A model generated the notes under the pieces. The model did no database searches, was not told the origin of the DNA, and was given only the letters and a program-made list of their open reading frames with translations. Positions 39,300 through 47,751 of a stretch of DNA of 64,000 bases are shown piece after piece. Positions within the stretch are counted from its first letter, which is position 1. Every line of letters begins with the position of its first letter. The DNA is from VSJD01 sp041653875 (GTDB lineage: Bacteria; Verrucomicrobiota; Kiritimatiellia; JAAZAB01), in contig JBAZEM010000010.1 of NCBI GenBank assembly GCA_041653875.1, forward strand, positions 14,565-78,564, given 5' to 3'. The translations under genes were made by a program, and so were the position numbers.

Positions 39300-39391
39300 T
39301 TTTTGGTTGCGGGCCTACCCGCGTTAGATCGAGTTAAGGTCACCCGTTCGCTCCATCGCGCCGGCAGGATGAATCGAGAATCCGGCCATCC

Positions 39392-42300
39392 ATGACAAAA
39401 TTTTTCATCAACCGTCCGATCGTGGCCATGGTGATCGCCATCATCATGGTCATCGTCGGACTGGTCATCATGCTGGGCCTGCCCACGGCCCAGTTCCCCA
39501 ATATCGTTCCGCCCGAAATCCAGATCCAGACGATGTACGTCGGCGCCGACGCGCAAACCGTGGAGCAATCGGTCGCCACCCCCATCGAACAGCAGATGAG
39601 CGGGGTGGACAACATGAAGTGCATGTATTCGGTCAACGCCAACAACGGCGCCATGTCGATGCGCGTCGATTTCGACGTCGCCACCGACCCCAACACGGAT
39701 CAGATTCTGACGCAGATGCGCGAGTCGCAGGCCGAGTCCCAGCTCCCGGCCGACGTCCGCAATTTCGGGGTCACGGTCCAGAAATCCACCTCCGCGCCGC
39801 TGATGCTCTTCTGCCTTTATTCGCCCAAGGACACGTATGACGGCATCTTCCTGGCCAATTACGCCTTTATCAACCTGAACGATCAATTGAACCGCGTGCC
39901 GGGCATCGCCAGTATCCAGGTGTTCGGCGCGGGCCCGTACGCCATGCGCTTCTGGGTCAGGCCGGACAAATTGGCCAAGCTGGGGATCACGATCCCGGAC
40001 ATCATCGCCGCGGTCAACAGTCAGAATACGGTCAATCCCGCCGGCCAGATCGGCAGCGAGCCGGTGCCGGCGGGGCAGGAGTTCACCTATTCCGTGCGCG
40101 CCCAGAGCCGGTTGATCGACGAGAAGGAATTCGAGCAGATCGTGGTGCGGGCCGAGCCCGACGGCTCCGTCATCCGGCTCAAGGACGTGGCCCGCGTGGA
40201 ATTGGGCTCGCAGACCTATAACCTTATCGGGCGGTTGAACGGCAAGCCGGCGGCCATTATCGCCCTCTATCAACTGCCCGGCTCGAACGCCATCAAGGCG
40301 GCTGACGGCGCCAAAAAACTCATGGCCGAGTTGAAAAAGCGGTTCCCGGCGGACCTGGATTATGTCATCGGGCTGGATACCACCGAGGCCGTCAGGGCCG
40401 GCATGAAGGAAATCACCAAGACGCTGTTCGAGGCGTTGTTGCTGGTGATCCTGGTCGTTTTTATTTTCCTGCAGAGCTGGCGCGCCACTTTGATCCCGCT
40501 GCTGGCCGTGCCGGTCTCGCTCATCGGGACCTTCATGCTGTTCCCGCTTTTCGGTTTTTCGATCAACACGCTTTCGCTCTTCGGCCTGGTGCTGGCCATC
40601 GGGCTGGTGGTGGATGACGCCATCGTCGTGGTGGAGGCCGTGGAGCGGCACATCGAGGAGGGCCTGTCGCCCAAGGACGCGGCGTTCAAGGCCATGGAGG
40701 AAGTGTCCGGGCCGGTCATCGCCATCGCGCTCATTCTGGCGGCCGTGTTCATTCCGACTGTTTTCATTCCCGGGATCACCGGCCGGCTTTACCAGCAGTT
40801 CGCCGTGACCATCGCGGTTTCCGTGATCATTTCGGCCTTCAATGCCTTGTCGCTCAGTCCGGCGCTGGCCGCCCTGCTGCTGCGGCCGCGCGTGAAAACG
40901 CGCGGAGCGGTCGGCGTGTTTTTCGAGGGCTTCAACCGGTTGTTCGACCGCGCCACCCACGGATACGTAGCGGTCTGCGGCGCCTGCATCCGCAAGACGG
41001 GCTTCAGTCTGCTCTTCCTGGCGCTGGTCGCCGCCGGCATCGGTTTGTTCGGCAAGATCCTGCCGGGCGCGTTTATCCCGGAGGAGGACCAGGGGTACAT
41101 GTATGTCAACGTCCAGTTGCCGGACGCCGCCTCGCTCCAGCGCACGGACGCGGTCTGCCGCCGGATCGAGGCGATTCTCGCCAAGACCCCGGGCGTGCAG
41201 TATGCCACCACAGTCTGCGGCTTCAGCATGTTGAGCTGGGTGCAGGATACCTACAGCGCGTTCTTTTTCGTTTCGCTCAAGCCTTGGGAGGAACGCAAAA
41301 CCCCCGGGGAACAGTATGACGCCATCGTGATGCACATCAACCGCGCCCTGGCCGGCATTCCGCAGGCCATCGCGTTTGCCTTCCCGCCGCCGGCCATTCC
41401 GGGCATCGGCACGGCCGGCGGCGTGACCTTCCTGCTCGAGGATCGCGCCGGCAAGGACATCGCGTTCCTGGCCGGGAATGTGAAGGTCTTCGCGGACGCC
41501 GTCCGCAAGCGGCCGGAAGTGGAATCGATCAACACCACGTTTCTGCCGAATGTGCCGCAAATGTATATCGATGTCGATCGCGACAAGGTCATGAAGCAAG
41601 GAGTCGAAATCAGCCAGGTGTATAAAACCTTGCAGGCTTTCATGGGGGGCGCGTTCATCAACTATTTCAACCGCTTCGGACGGCAGTGGCAGGTTTATGT
41701 CCAGGCCGAGGGGGATTACCGCACCCGCGCCGAAAACCTGGGCCAGTTTTACGTGCGCAACGACCAGGGCGGCATGGTGCCGCTCTCCGCGCTGACCAAA
41801 ATCAAATCCAGCGTCGGGCCGGAATTCACCATGCGCTTCAATCTGTATCGCTGCGCCCAATTCAATGTCACGGCGGCGCCGGGCTATAGTTCGGCCCAGG
41901 CCATGCGGGCGCTGGAAGACGTGTTTGCCCAGACCATGCCGGTCGAAATGGGCTACGATTATCTGGGCATGTCGTTCCAGGAAAAGGAGGCGCAGCAGGG
42001 CGTGCCGGTCTGGGTCGTTTTCGGGCTGTCGTTGTTGTTCGTGTTCCTGATCCTGGCGGCCCAGTATGAAAGCTGGGGCCTGCCGTTCAGCGTCCTGCTG
42101 GGCACACCCATTGCGGTCTTTGGCGCATTCCTGGCAATTTATTTGCGCGGTATGGAAGTCAGCGTTTACGTCCAGATCGGGCTGATCATGCTGATCGGGC
42201 TGGCGGCGAAAAACGCCATCCTGATCGTCGAGTTCGCCAAGACCAGTTATGAAGGCGGCATGTCCCCGGTGGATGCCGCCCTGCACGGCGCCCGCATCCG

Positions 42301-42577
42301 ACTGCGCCCGATCCTGATGACGGCCTTCGCGTTCATCCTGGGATGCGTGCCGCTCTGGGTCGCCACCGGCTCCGGCGCGGTTTCGCGCCAGGTGCTCGGC
42401 ACGGCCGTGATCGGCGGCATGCTGGCCGCCACCTGCATCGCCATTTTCATCGTTCCGGTCTCATTCTCGTTTGTCCAGCATTTGATTCACGGCAAGGAAT
42501 CGGAGCGCACCCCCTTGCACGAAAAAGAACCGCAGAAAAAAGATTCGACCGCGGATAACGCGGATGGGCGCGGATGA
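39392..42577 (+). CDS. RND efflux pump inner-membrane transporter (HAE-1 type, first system)
   Basis: A 1061-residue proton-driven pump. It has the twelve-helix RND layout with two large periplasmic loops: first helix FINRPIVAMVIAIIMVIVG, helix 4 with the paired Asp of GLVVDDAIVVVEAVERH, and the duplicated second half with GLAAKNAILIVEFAK. Closest in style to AcrB/MexB-like multidrug pumps. Its adaptor lies at 32113-33330 and its outer-membrane factor follows directly; a small-gene island separates the adaptor from the pump. Confidence 0.95.
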   Translation: MTKFFINRPIVAMVIAIIMVIVGLVIMLGLPTAQFPNIVPPEIQIQTMYVGADAQTVEQSVATPIEQQMSGVDNMKCMYSVNANNGAMSMRVDFDVATDPNTDQILTQMRESQAESQLPADVRNFGVTVQKSTSAPLMLFCLYSPKDTYDGIFLANYAFINLNDQLNRVPGIASIQVFGAGPYAMRFWVRPDKLAKLGITIPDIIAAVNSQNTVNPAGQIGSEPVPAGQEFTYSVRAQSRLIDEKEFEQIVVRAEPDGSVIRLKDVARVELGSQTYNLIGRLNGKPAAIIALYQLPGSNAIKAADGAKKLMAELKKRFPADLDYVIGLDTTEAVRAGMKEITKTLFEALLLVILVVFIFLQSWRATLIPLLAVPVSLIGTFMLFPLFGFSINTLSLFGLVLAIGLVVDDAIVVVEAVERHIEEGLSPKDAAFKAMEEVSGPVIAIALILAAVFIPTVFIPGITGRLYQQFAVTIAVSVIISAFNALSLSPALAALLLRPRVKTRGAVGVFFEGFNRLFDRATHGYVAVCGACIRKTGFSLLFLALVAAGIGLFGKILPGAFIPEEDQGYMYVNVQLPDAASLQRTDAVCRRIEAILAKTPGVQYATTVCGFSMLSWVQDTYSAFFFVSLKPWEERKTPGEQYDAIVMHINRALAGIPQAIAFAFPPPAIPGIGTAGGVTFLLEDRAGKDIAFLAGNVKVFADAVRKRPEVESINTTFLPNVPQMYIDVDRDKVMKQGVEISQVYKTLQAFMGGAFINYFNRFGRQWQVYVQAEGDYRTRAENLGQFYVRNDQGGMVPLSALTKIKSSVGPEFTMRFNLYRCAQFNVTAAPGYSSAQAMRALEDVFAQTMPVEMGYDYLGMSFQEKEAQQGVPVWVVFGLSLLFVFLILAAQYESWGLPFSVLLGTPIAVFGAFLAIYLRGMEVSVYVQIGLIMLIGLAAKNAILIVEFAKTSYEGGMSPVDAALHGARIRLRPILMTAFAFILGCVPLWVATGSGAVSRQVLGTAVIGGMLAATCIAIFIVPVSFSFVQHLIHGKESERTPLHEKEPQKKDSTADNADGRG

Positions 42578-42593
42578 AAAATTGGTCGATTTT

Positions 42594-42656
42594 CTGTAGC
42601 CGCGCCACGCAGGGGCGCGTTTGCCGGAGCGTCGGCCTAACGTCCGACGGCTACAG
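42594..42656. repeat. REP-like paired-hairpin element between pump and outer-membrane factor
   Basis: Outer arms CTGTAGCCG (42594-42602) and CGGCTACAG (42648-42656). Inner hairpins are CGCGCC-ACGCAGG-GGCGCG (42601-42619) and CGTCGG-CCTAACGT-CCGACG (42630-42649). The loops are complementary at ACG/CGT and AGG/CCT. It replaces a normal short intergenic gap in the operon. Confidence 0.8.
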
Positions 42657-42684
42657 CGAAATTGCCAAAGGTCTATTTGCAATT

Positions 42685-44160
42685 ATGAAACTCATATCGA
42701 TAATCAAGATTTGGCTATTCCGCCCGGCGGCGCCGGTTGCCGGATTGCTCCTGACGGCCCTCTTGTCCGGCGGGTGCGCCGTGGGGCCCCGCTTTAAGAC
42801 GTCGGTCATAGATACGCCCGGCGGGTTCCTTGGGCAGGGCGTTGGCGGCGCGCCCGCCGAGGCGGGTCCGCAGGTGACGATGGCCGATCTGCCGTGGTGG
42901 GATGTGTTCGCTGACGACACGCTCCACGAACTGGTTCAAACCGCGCTCACCAATAATTACGATCTGCGCATTGCCGTCAAGCGCGTCGAGGAATACCAGG
43001 CGCTGGCGGCGCAGTCGCGCGCCCAGTTTTATCCGCAGATCGGGTACCAGGGCGACCTGGAGCGCAGTCGCAACGCGTTTCGCGGCAATGCCTCGCCCTC
43101 CGGCAATCAAACGGGAAATCCCCTGATGCTCGCCGCCGCGGCCACGTGGGAACTCGATCTCTGGGGCCGAATCCGCCGCCTGAACGAAGCCGCGCAAGCC
43201 CAGTTGCTGGCCACCACCGAAAACCGGCGCGGGGTCATGCTGACGGTCGTCTGCAGCGTGGCCCAGTCTTATTTCGAACTTTTGGAGCTGGACCTCGAGT
43301 TGGAGATCGCGAAGCGGACCACGCGTTCGTTCGAGGAAAGCCTGGATATTTTCAGCCGGAAACTGGCCGCGGGCGCCGCCTCGCGCCTGGAAACCTCCCG
43401 GGCCGAGGCGGCGGTGGCCCAGACCGCCGCCCTGATTCCGGATATCGAGCGGCGGATTGCGATCAAGGAAAACCAGATCGATCTCCTGCTCGGCCGCAAT
43501 CCGGGGAGCATACCGCGCGATACAACCCTGCTCCGGCAGGATGAGCCGCCGGAAGTGCCCGCCGGCCTGCCCTCCGACCTGCTCCGGCGCCGGCCGGATA
43601 TCCGCGCGGCGGAACAGACCCTGCGCGCGGCCAACGCCCGGATCGGGGTCGCCGTCGCCCAGTGCTTTCCCAAGATCGGCCTGACCACGCTCTTCGGGCG
43701 CGCGAGCCCGGACCTGAATTCTTTCAACAACGACGCCCTGGCCTGGAGCATCGGCGGCAATCTGGCCGGGCCGATTTTCCAGGGCGGCGCGCTGATGGCG
43801 CAGATTCGCCAGGCGCGCGCGCAAAGCGAAGAAGCCGCCATTACCTACGAGCAAACCGTGCGCGCGTCTTTTCAGGACGTGGCCAACGCCTTGGTCACGC
43901 GCGTCAAACTGGAAGACGTCTGCGCCCAGCAGGCGCGCTGTGTGCGGTGTTATGCGGATGCGGTCGCCGTGTCGCGCGACCGTTACATCGCCGGCAAAGC
44001 CGGTTATTACGAGGTGCTCGAAGCCCAACAGCAGTTGTTCCCGGCCGAAAACAATCTTGCGCAAACCCAGCTCGGCCGCCTGACGGCCGTCATCCAGCTT
44101 TACAAAGCTCTGGGCGGCGGCTGGAATCTGCCGGACGGGGAATGGGGCGCGGTCCCGTAA
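42685..44160 (+). CDS. TolC-family outer-membrane efflux lipoprotein (first system)
   Basis: A 491-residue NodT/OprM-type factor. The signal peptide ends in a lipobox (LLSGGCAVG). Two outer-membrane-factor repeats follow, with LPWWDVFADDTLHELV, ATWELDLWGRIRRL and LLRRRPDIRAAEQTLRAANARIG typical of the family. ATG 42685 is used because the longer frame reads through a hairpin repeat. Completes the first tripartite pump with the transporter upstream. Confidence 0.94.
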   Translation: MKLISIIKIWLFRPAAPVAGLLLTALLSGGCAVGPRFKTSVIDTPGGFLGQGVGGAPAEAGPQVTMADLPWWDVFADDTLHELVQTALTNNYDLRIAVKRVEEYQALAAQSRAQFYPQIGYQGDLERSRNAFRGNASPSGNQTGNPLMLAAAATWELDLWGRIRRLNEAAQAQLLATTENRRGVMLTVVCSVAQSYFELLELDLELEIAKRTTRSFEESLDIFSRKLAAGAASRLETSRAEAAVAQTAALIPDIERRIAIKENQIDLLLGRNPGSIPRDTTLLRQDEPPEVPAGLPSDLLRRRPDIRAAEQTLRAANARIGVAVAQCFPKIGLTTLFGRASPDLNSFNNDALAWSIGGNLAGPIFQGGALMAQIRQARAQSEEAAITYEQTVRASFQDVANALVTRVKLEDVCAQQARCVRCYADAVAVSRDRYIAGKAGYYEVLEAQQQLFPAENNLAQTQLGRLTAVIQLYKALGGGWNLPDGEWGAVP

Positions 44161-44187
44161 GACGTGGAGGCCCCCCCCTCTGCGCCG

Positions 44188-45018
44188 TCACGCGCCGACC
44201 CCGCTCAAAGGATGTTGAATAACGGCGCCCCAGGCCAACTGTTGCAACAGACGGTTCAGTTCGGAGACCCAGCACGGGGCGCCGGCCAGTATGGCGGGCA
44301 AGGGTAAGCCCACGGGACTGCGGCGATAGATGACGGCAAAATGACAATAGCCTGACAGCGCTTTCAAAGGCGGACTCGGATGGCCCCAGGCGTCGGTGAA
44401 CAGGTCGGATTGCTTCTCCAATCCGGGCGCCGTTCCGGCGATGATCCGCGCGCGCAACGCCAGGGTCGCCTGGGCGTCGGGAACGATGAAGACCGATTGC
44501 TTGCCAATCTCGGCGTTCAACGCGTTGACATAATCTTCCATCGCCTTGAAATACACGGCGTGCGGCTTTTGCAGGCCGGCCATCGTAGCGTCATTGAATT
44601 CATCCACCGATAATTTTGGCGCGTTGTGCGCGGGGCCATGCGGGATGCGGAACGGAAAGCGATCTTCCGGCAGCCAGAGTTCCTGGACCGTTATGCGGAC
44701 CTTGGGATTGTGCGCGACCGCCAGCTTCGCGAATTTGCCGATGCCTTCATCCGGCCCGCTCATGCACGAAAGCGTCAGGACATCCACCATGCCGGCCCGC
44801 AGGGCTTTTTTGACTTCATTCTGCTCCTCCGGCACGTCCCAGTGTTGAATGGCGCGCGAGCCGCCGATGCTCGAGATGCCGGCTTTGTGATGATCGTGGA
44901 TGCCGGCCCCCCGGGTTATTTCTACCAGAAGGTCGGCCACCCATTCGTGAAAACTGTGCCCGCAGGTGAAGACGCGCTGTCCCGGGACCGGCGGCCGGGT
45001 TGGCTTATGGTTTGGCAT
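44188..45018 (-). CDS. Conserved hypothetical protein, possibly SGNH-hydrolase-like
   Basis: A 276-residue protein not confidently recognised. The opening RVFTCGHSFHEWVADLL followed by GISSIGGSRAIQHW resembles the block I and II region of SGNH-type esterases with GHSF in place of GDSL, but no clear DxxH block near the C-terminus was found. No signal peptide from ATG 45018, which has AGGAG upstream. It lies between the two RND systems. Confidence 0.5.
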   Translation of the reverse strand: MPNHKPTRPPVPGQRVFTCGHSFHEWVADLLVEITRGAGIHDHHKAGISSIGGSRAIQHWDVPEEQNEVKKALRAGMVDVLTLSCMSGPDEGIGKFAKLAVAHNPKVRITVQELWLPEDRFPFRIPHGPAHNAPKLSVDEFNDATMAGLQKPHAVYFKAMEDYVNALNAEIGKQSVFIVPDAQATLALRARIIAGTAPGLEKQSDLFTDAWGHPSPPLKALSGYCHFAVIYRRSPVGLPLPAILAGAPCWVSELNRLLQQLAWGAVIQHPLSGVGA

Positions 45019-45184
45019 ACCGCTCCTGTTCGTTTTGTTGCGATCTCCGCGTTGCCTGACATAGCTGTTAACCGGCGCCCCGGCGCAGGACTGCACGGAG
45101 ATGCGCTTCGCATGCCCGGTCAGCCCAAGCACGGGGTGGAGCCGCTATCTTTGACGGTGAATTCACCCGCAGTCAGGTTTGGGA

Positions 45185-45469
45185 TTATGTCAACCGTTTC
45201 TGAATCCGTGCCGGGTCCCGTCGACAGTCCAGTACAGCATGAACAAAAATGGCCTTGACCCGATAGTATATCGCGAAGGGGAATCGTTTGGCGAGAAGTC
45301 GGTGATATCCGCATTGTAAAACATGAATGCCGGCATAGAGATGTAATGAATCGATATCCGAAAAAAGCGAGTCGAGAAAGTAATCGCCAAGCCCTATGGT
45401 TTGGTTTTCGTAGAACCGGAAACCGTCTATCAAATCCTGCTGAGCCTCGCCCAGAATCTCAATTCTCAT
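45185..45469 (-). CDS. RelE/ParE-family toxin
   Basis: A 94-residue toxin beginning MRIEILGEAQQDLIDGFRFYE with GLGDYFLDSLFSDIDSLHLYAG, then LLAKRFPFAIYYRV and a basic C-terminal DCRRDPARIQKRL. This is the ParE-like partner of the addiction-module antitoxin whose stop overlaps its start (ATGA). Divergent from the MarR-type operon at 45802. Confidence 0.9.
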   Translation of the reverse strand: MRIEILGEAQQDLIDGFRFYENQTIGLGDYFLDSLFSDIDSLHLYAGIHVLQCGYHRLLAKRFPFAIYYRVKAIFVHAVLDCRRDPARIQKRLT

Positions 45470-45684
45470 TTGACACGGTTTCGGATCGTGCGTTTTGCCT
45501 CTGTCCATTCTGTGAAATGCGACGAGCCATTTTGAAGGCGTTTTTGCCGAGCTTGCAGCACGTCGGCGTGCCATGACGGCGATGGGACATTGTCCGATGA
45601 TCGGGAAAGATCGTCCCAAATCGTCTCCAGCGCCCGGAGCTTGTCCGATGTCGTCATGCGAGTGAGCGGTAGAGTTAGTTCCAT
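45466..45684 (-). CDS. Addiction-module antitoxin
   Basis: A 72-residue protein with LTRMTTSDKLRALETIWDDLSRS and PSPSWHADVLQARQKRL, the common addiction-module component pattern (TIGR02574-type) found before ParE/RelE toxins. AGGAGGC Shine-Dalgarno upstream. Its promoter region is shared with the divergent MarR operon. Confidence 0.88.
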   Translation of the reverse strand: MELTLPLTRMTTSDKLRALETIWDDLSRSSDNVPSPSWHADVLQARQKRLQNGSSHFTEWTEAKRTIRNRVK

Positions 45685-45726
45685 AATTTGGCCTCCTGTC
45701 CAATAAAGACTCCGATAAATATACGC

Positions 45727-45738
45727 ACAAAGCTTTGT
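45727..45738. promoter_or_regulatory. Palindrome in the divergent TA/MarR regulatory region
   Basis: ACAAAGCTTTGT is a perfect 12-bp palindrome, extended by GC...AT-rich flanks to about 20 bases. It lies midway between the antitoxin and MarR-type starts. Candidate operator for either regulator; assignment is inference. Confidence 0.45.
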
Positions 45739-45766
45739 ATATGCAATTCCTTTTTAAGAAAAACGC

Positions 45767-45794
45767 TTGACATTTATTTCGTAGCGCGTATATT
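45767..45794 (+). promoter_or_regulatory. Promoter of the second RND operon
   Basis: TTGACA (45767-45772), 16 bp, TATATT (45789-45794). The ATG at 45802 begins 8 bases after the -10 box, so the transcript is expected to be leaderless or nearly so. Confidence 0.7.
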
Positions 45795-45801
45795 TCGTTT
45801 C

Positions 45802-47751
45802 ATGGATATTTCAAATAACAAGGCATCGGCCAAAATGCCCCTGCAATCGTTCGCCGACCGGCTGGTGCCCCTGATGTGCCGGCTGATGCGGCATATGACG
45901 ACCCAGGACCGCAACTACCTGGCGCGCGGGCTGATCACCCTGCCGCAGTTATGGGTGCTCCATCAGGTCGCCGAGCGCCAAACCTGCACCATGCACATGC
46001 TGGCCCAGACCCTGGAGCTGAAATCGTCCACCGTGACCGGTTTGGCGGATCGGCTCGTCCAGCTGGGCCTGCTCAAGCGCTTCAACAGCCGGACCGACCG
46101 CCGGGTCGTATTGGCCGAAATTACGCCCAAGGGCCGCGCCATCCTGAAACATCTGGACGCCGAACGGCATAAATCCATTATTCAAATGTTTCGGCACGTC
46201 TCGCCGAAAGAGCGCGCCGTTTACCTCGGTATCGTCGAAAAAATTCTGAAAGCTTTGTCCGCCGTCCTGGTCGCAATGGTCGGCGCCGGATTGGCCGCAT
46301 TCCTGACCGGATGCGTGTCGGCCCCGGCGCCGAGCGACGCGACCACGCCCTGGACACCCCCGGCCCGGGCGCAGAACCAGGACACCGTCTGGAAGGATAT
46401 CCGCGCCCGCAAAGCCGATTTTACCAATGACCAGTCGTTGGCCGAGGTGCTGGATATCGCCTTGCGGAACAATCCGGCCAGCCGCAAGACGTGGAGCGAC
46501 GCCCGGGCCGCATCCGCGCAGGTGGACCAGGCCAAGGGCTACTTCCTGCCGACCGTGGTCGGCACGGCCGCGGCCGCGCGCCAGCGGACCACGGCCGAGC
46601 CGGAAAGTTTCGACCTGGACTACATGAAATATGGCCCCGGGCTTCAGCTCAATTATCTGGTCATCAATTTCGGCGGCGGACGCGAGGCGGCCGTGGAGCA
46701 GGCGCTCCAGACCGTGTATGCCGCGAATTATCTTTTTAACCGCTCCATCCAGGATATCCTGCTGGCCGTGGAGACCGCCTATTATGGCTTAGTCAGCGCC
46801 AAGGCCGGAATCGAGGCGGCCGAGGCGAATGTGAAGGATGCCCGCACGGCGTTCGAAACGGCCCAGGCGCGCAAAGATGCCGGTGTCGGCGCCGACCTGG
46901 AAGTGCTCCAAGCCCGGGCCAATTACGACCAGGCGCGCTATGGTCTGGTCAACGCCAAAGGTCAATTCAAGATCGCACAGGGTGCGCTGGCCAAGGCGAT
47001 GGGCATTCCGGCCGATACAACGCTCCGGGTGGTGGCGCCGACCAACGCGGTGCCCACCGCGCTTACTCCGCAGGATATGCGCCAACTGATTGACGATGCG
47101 CTTGACCGGCGGCCGGACATTGCCGCCCTGCGCGCCACCCTGGCCGCCAGGAAGGCCGCTATCCGGGTGACGAGTTCGGCCCTCTGGCCCTCGCTTTACG
47201 TTAACGGCAATCTCAGTCGCGATTATTATGACACTTATACCGGCGCGCTCAACCGGAATACCGACACCACTGCGGCTGGCCAATACTTTCAAGACAATGA
47301 CTGGTCTTACGGCGCGGGCGCCACGCTCCAATGGACCTTGTTCGACGGCTTTCAGACCCTGAGCGCCAAGCGCGCCGCGGCGGCGCAGGCGGATTCCGCC
47401 CAGGCCCAGCTCCAGCAGGCGGAACTGGCGGCCGGCGCCGATGTCTGGACACGGTATTACGCTTATGAAACCGCCCTGGAACGGCACACGGTCAGCATCG
47501 CTTATCTTGCCAGCGCTTCGGCCGCCTATGAACTGGCGCTGGATAGTTATAAGAATGGACTCAGTAATATCATCGATCTGTTGAATGCCGAGAGCCAACT
47601 GGCGCAGGCGCGAATGCAGAATGTCTCCGCCCGGCAGGAAGCGTTTGCCGCCCTGGCCAACCTGGCCTATGCCGCCGGCCGCCTGGAAAAGGGCGGGGCG
47701 GCCCGGACCGAAGGGATTTTCTCAACCGCCGTAAGGAAGGATCAACCATGA
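45802..47751 (+). CDS. MarR-family regulator fused in frame to a TolC-type outer-membrane lipoprotein
   Basis: One uninterrupted frame of 649 residues. Residues 1-155 form a MarR-like winged helix: LPQLWVLHQVAERQTCTMHMLAQ, then SSTVTGLADRLVQLGLLKRF and RTDRRVVLAEITPKGRAIL. Residues 152-171 are a lipoprotein signal peptide ending in the lipobox LTGC (Cys171). Residues 175-649 are a TolC/OMF protein with EVLDIALRNNPASRK and LDRRPDIAALRATLAARKAA repeats. The two parts belong in the cytoplasm and outer membrane, so the fusion is topologically odd; an internal start, cleavage or a recent loss of a stop codon are possible explanations. Followed by ATGA-coupled adaptor and pump genes. Confidence 0.88.
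   Translation: MDISNNKASAKMPLQSFADRLVPLMCRLMRHMTTQDRNYLARGLITLPQLWVLHQVAERQTCTMHMLAQTLELKSSTVTGLADRLVQLGLLKRFNSRTDRRVVLAEITPKGRAILKHLDAERHKSIIQMFRHVSPKERAVYLGIVEKILKALSAVLVAMVGAGLAAFLTGCVSAPAPSDATTPWTPPARAQNQDTVWKDIRARKADFTNDQSLAEVLDIALRNNPASRKTWSDARAASAQVDQAKGYFLPTVVGTAAAARQRTTAEPESFDLDYMKYGPGLQLNYLVINFGGGREAAVEQALQTVYAANYLFNRSIQDILLAVETAYYGLVSAKAGIEAAEANVKDARTAFETAQARKDAGVGADLEVLQARANYDQARYGLVNAKGQFKIAQGALAKAMGIPADTTLRVVAPTNAVPTALTPQDMRQLIDDALDRRPDIAALRATLAARKAAIRVTSSALWPSLYVNGNLSRDYYDTYTGALNRNTDTTAAGQYFQDNDWSYGAGATLQWTLFDGFQTLSAKRAAAAQADSAQAQLQQAELAAGADVWTRYYAYETALERHTVSIAYLASASAAYELALDSYKNGLSNIIDLLNAESQLAQARMQNVSARQEAFAALANLAYAAGRLEKGGAARTEGIFSTAVRKDQP

Noticed and set aside
39266..42286. 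Long open frame (over 1000 codons) on the minus strand opposite the first RND pump
   Set aside because: Composition is His/Arg/Gln/Asp rich, as expected for the complement of a GC-rich coding frame. No domain is recognisable, and the plus strand encodes a complete RND pump.
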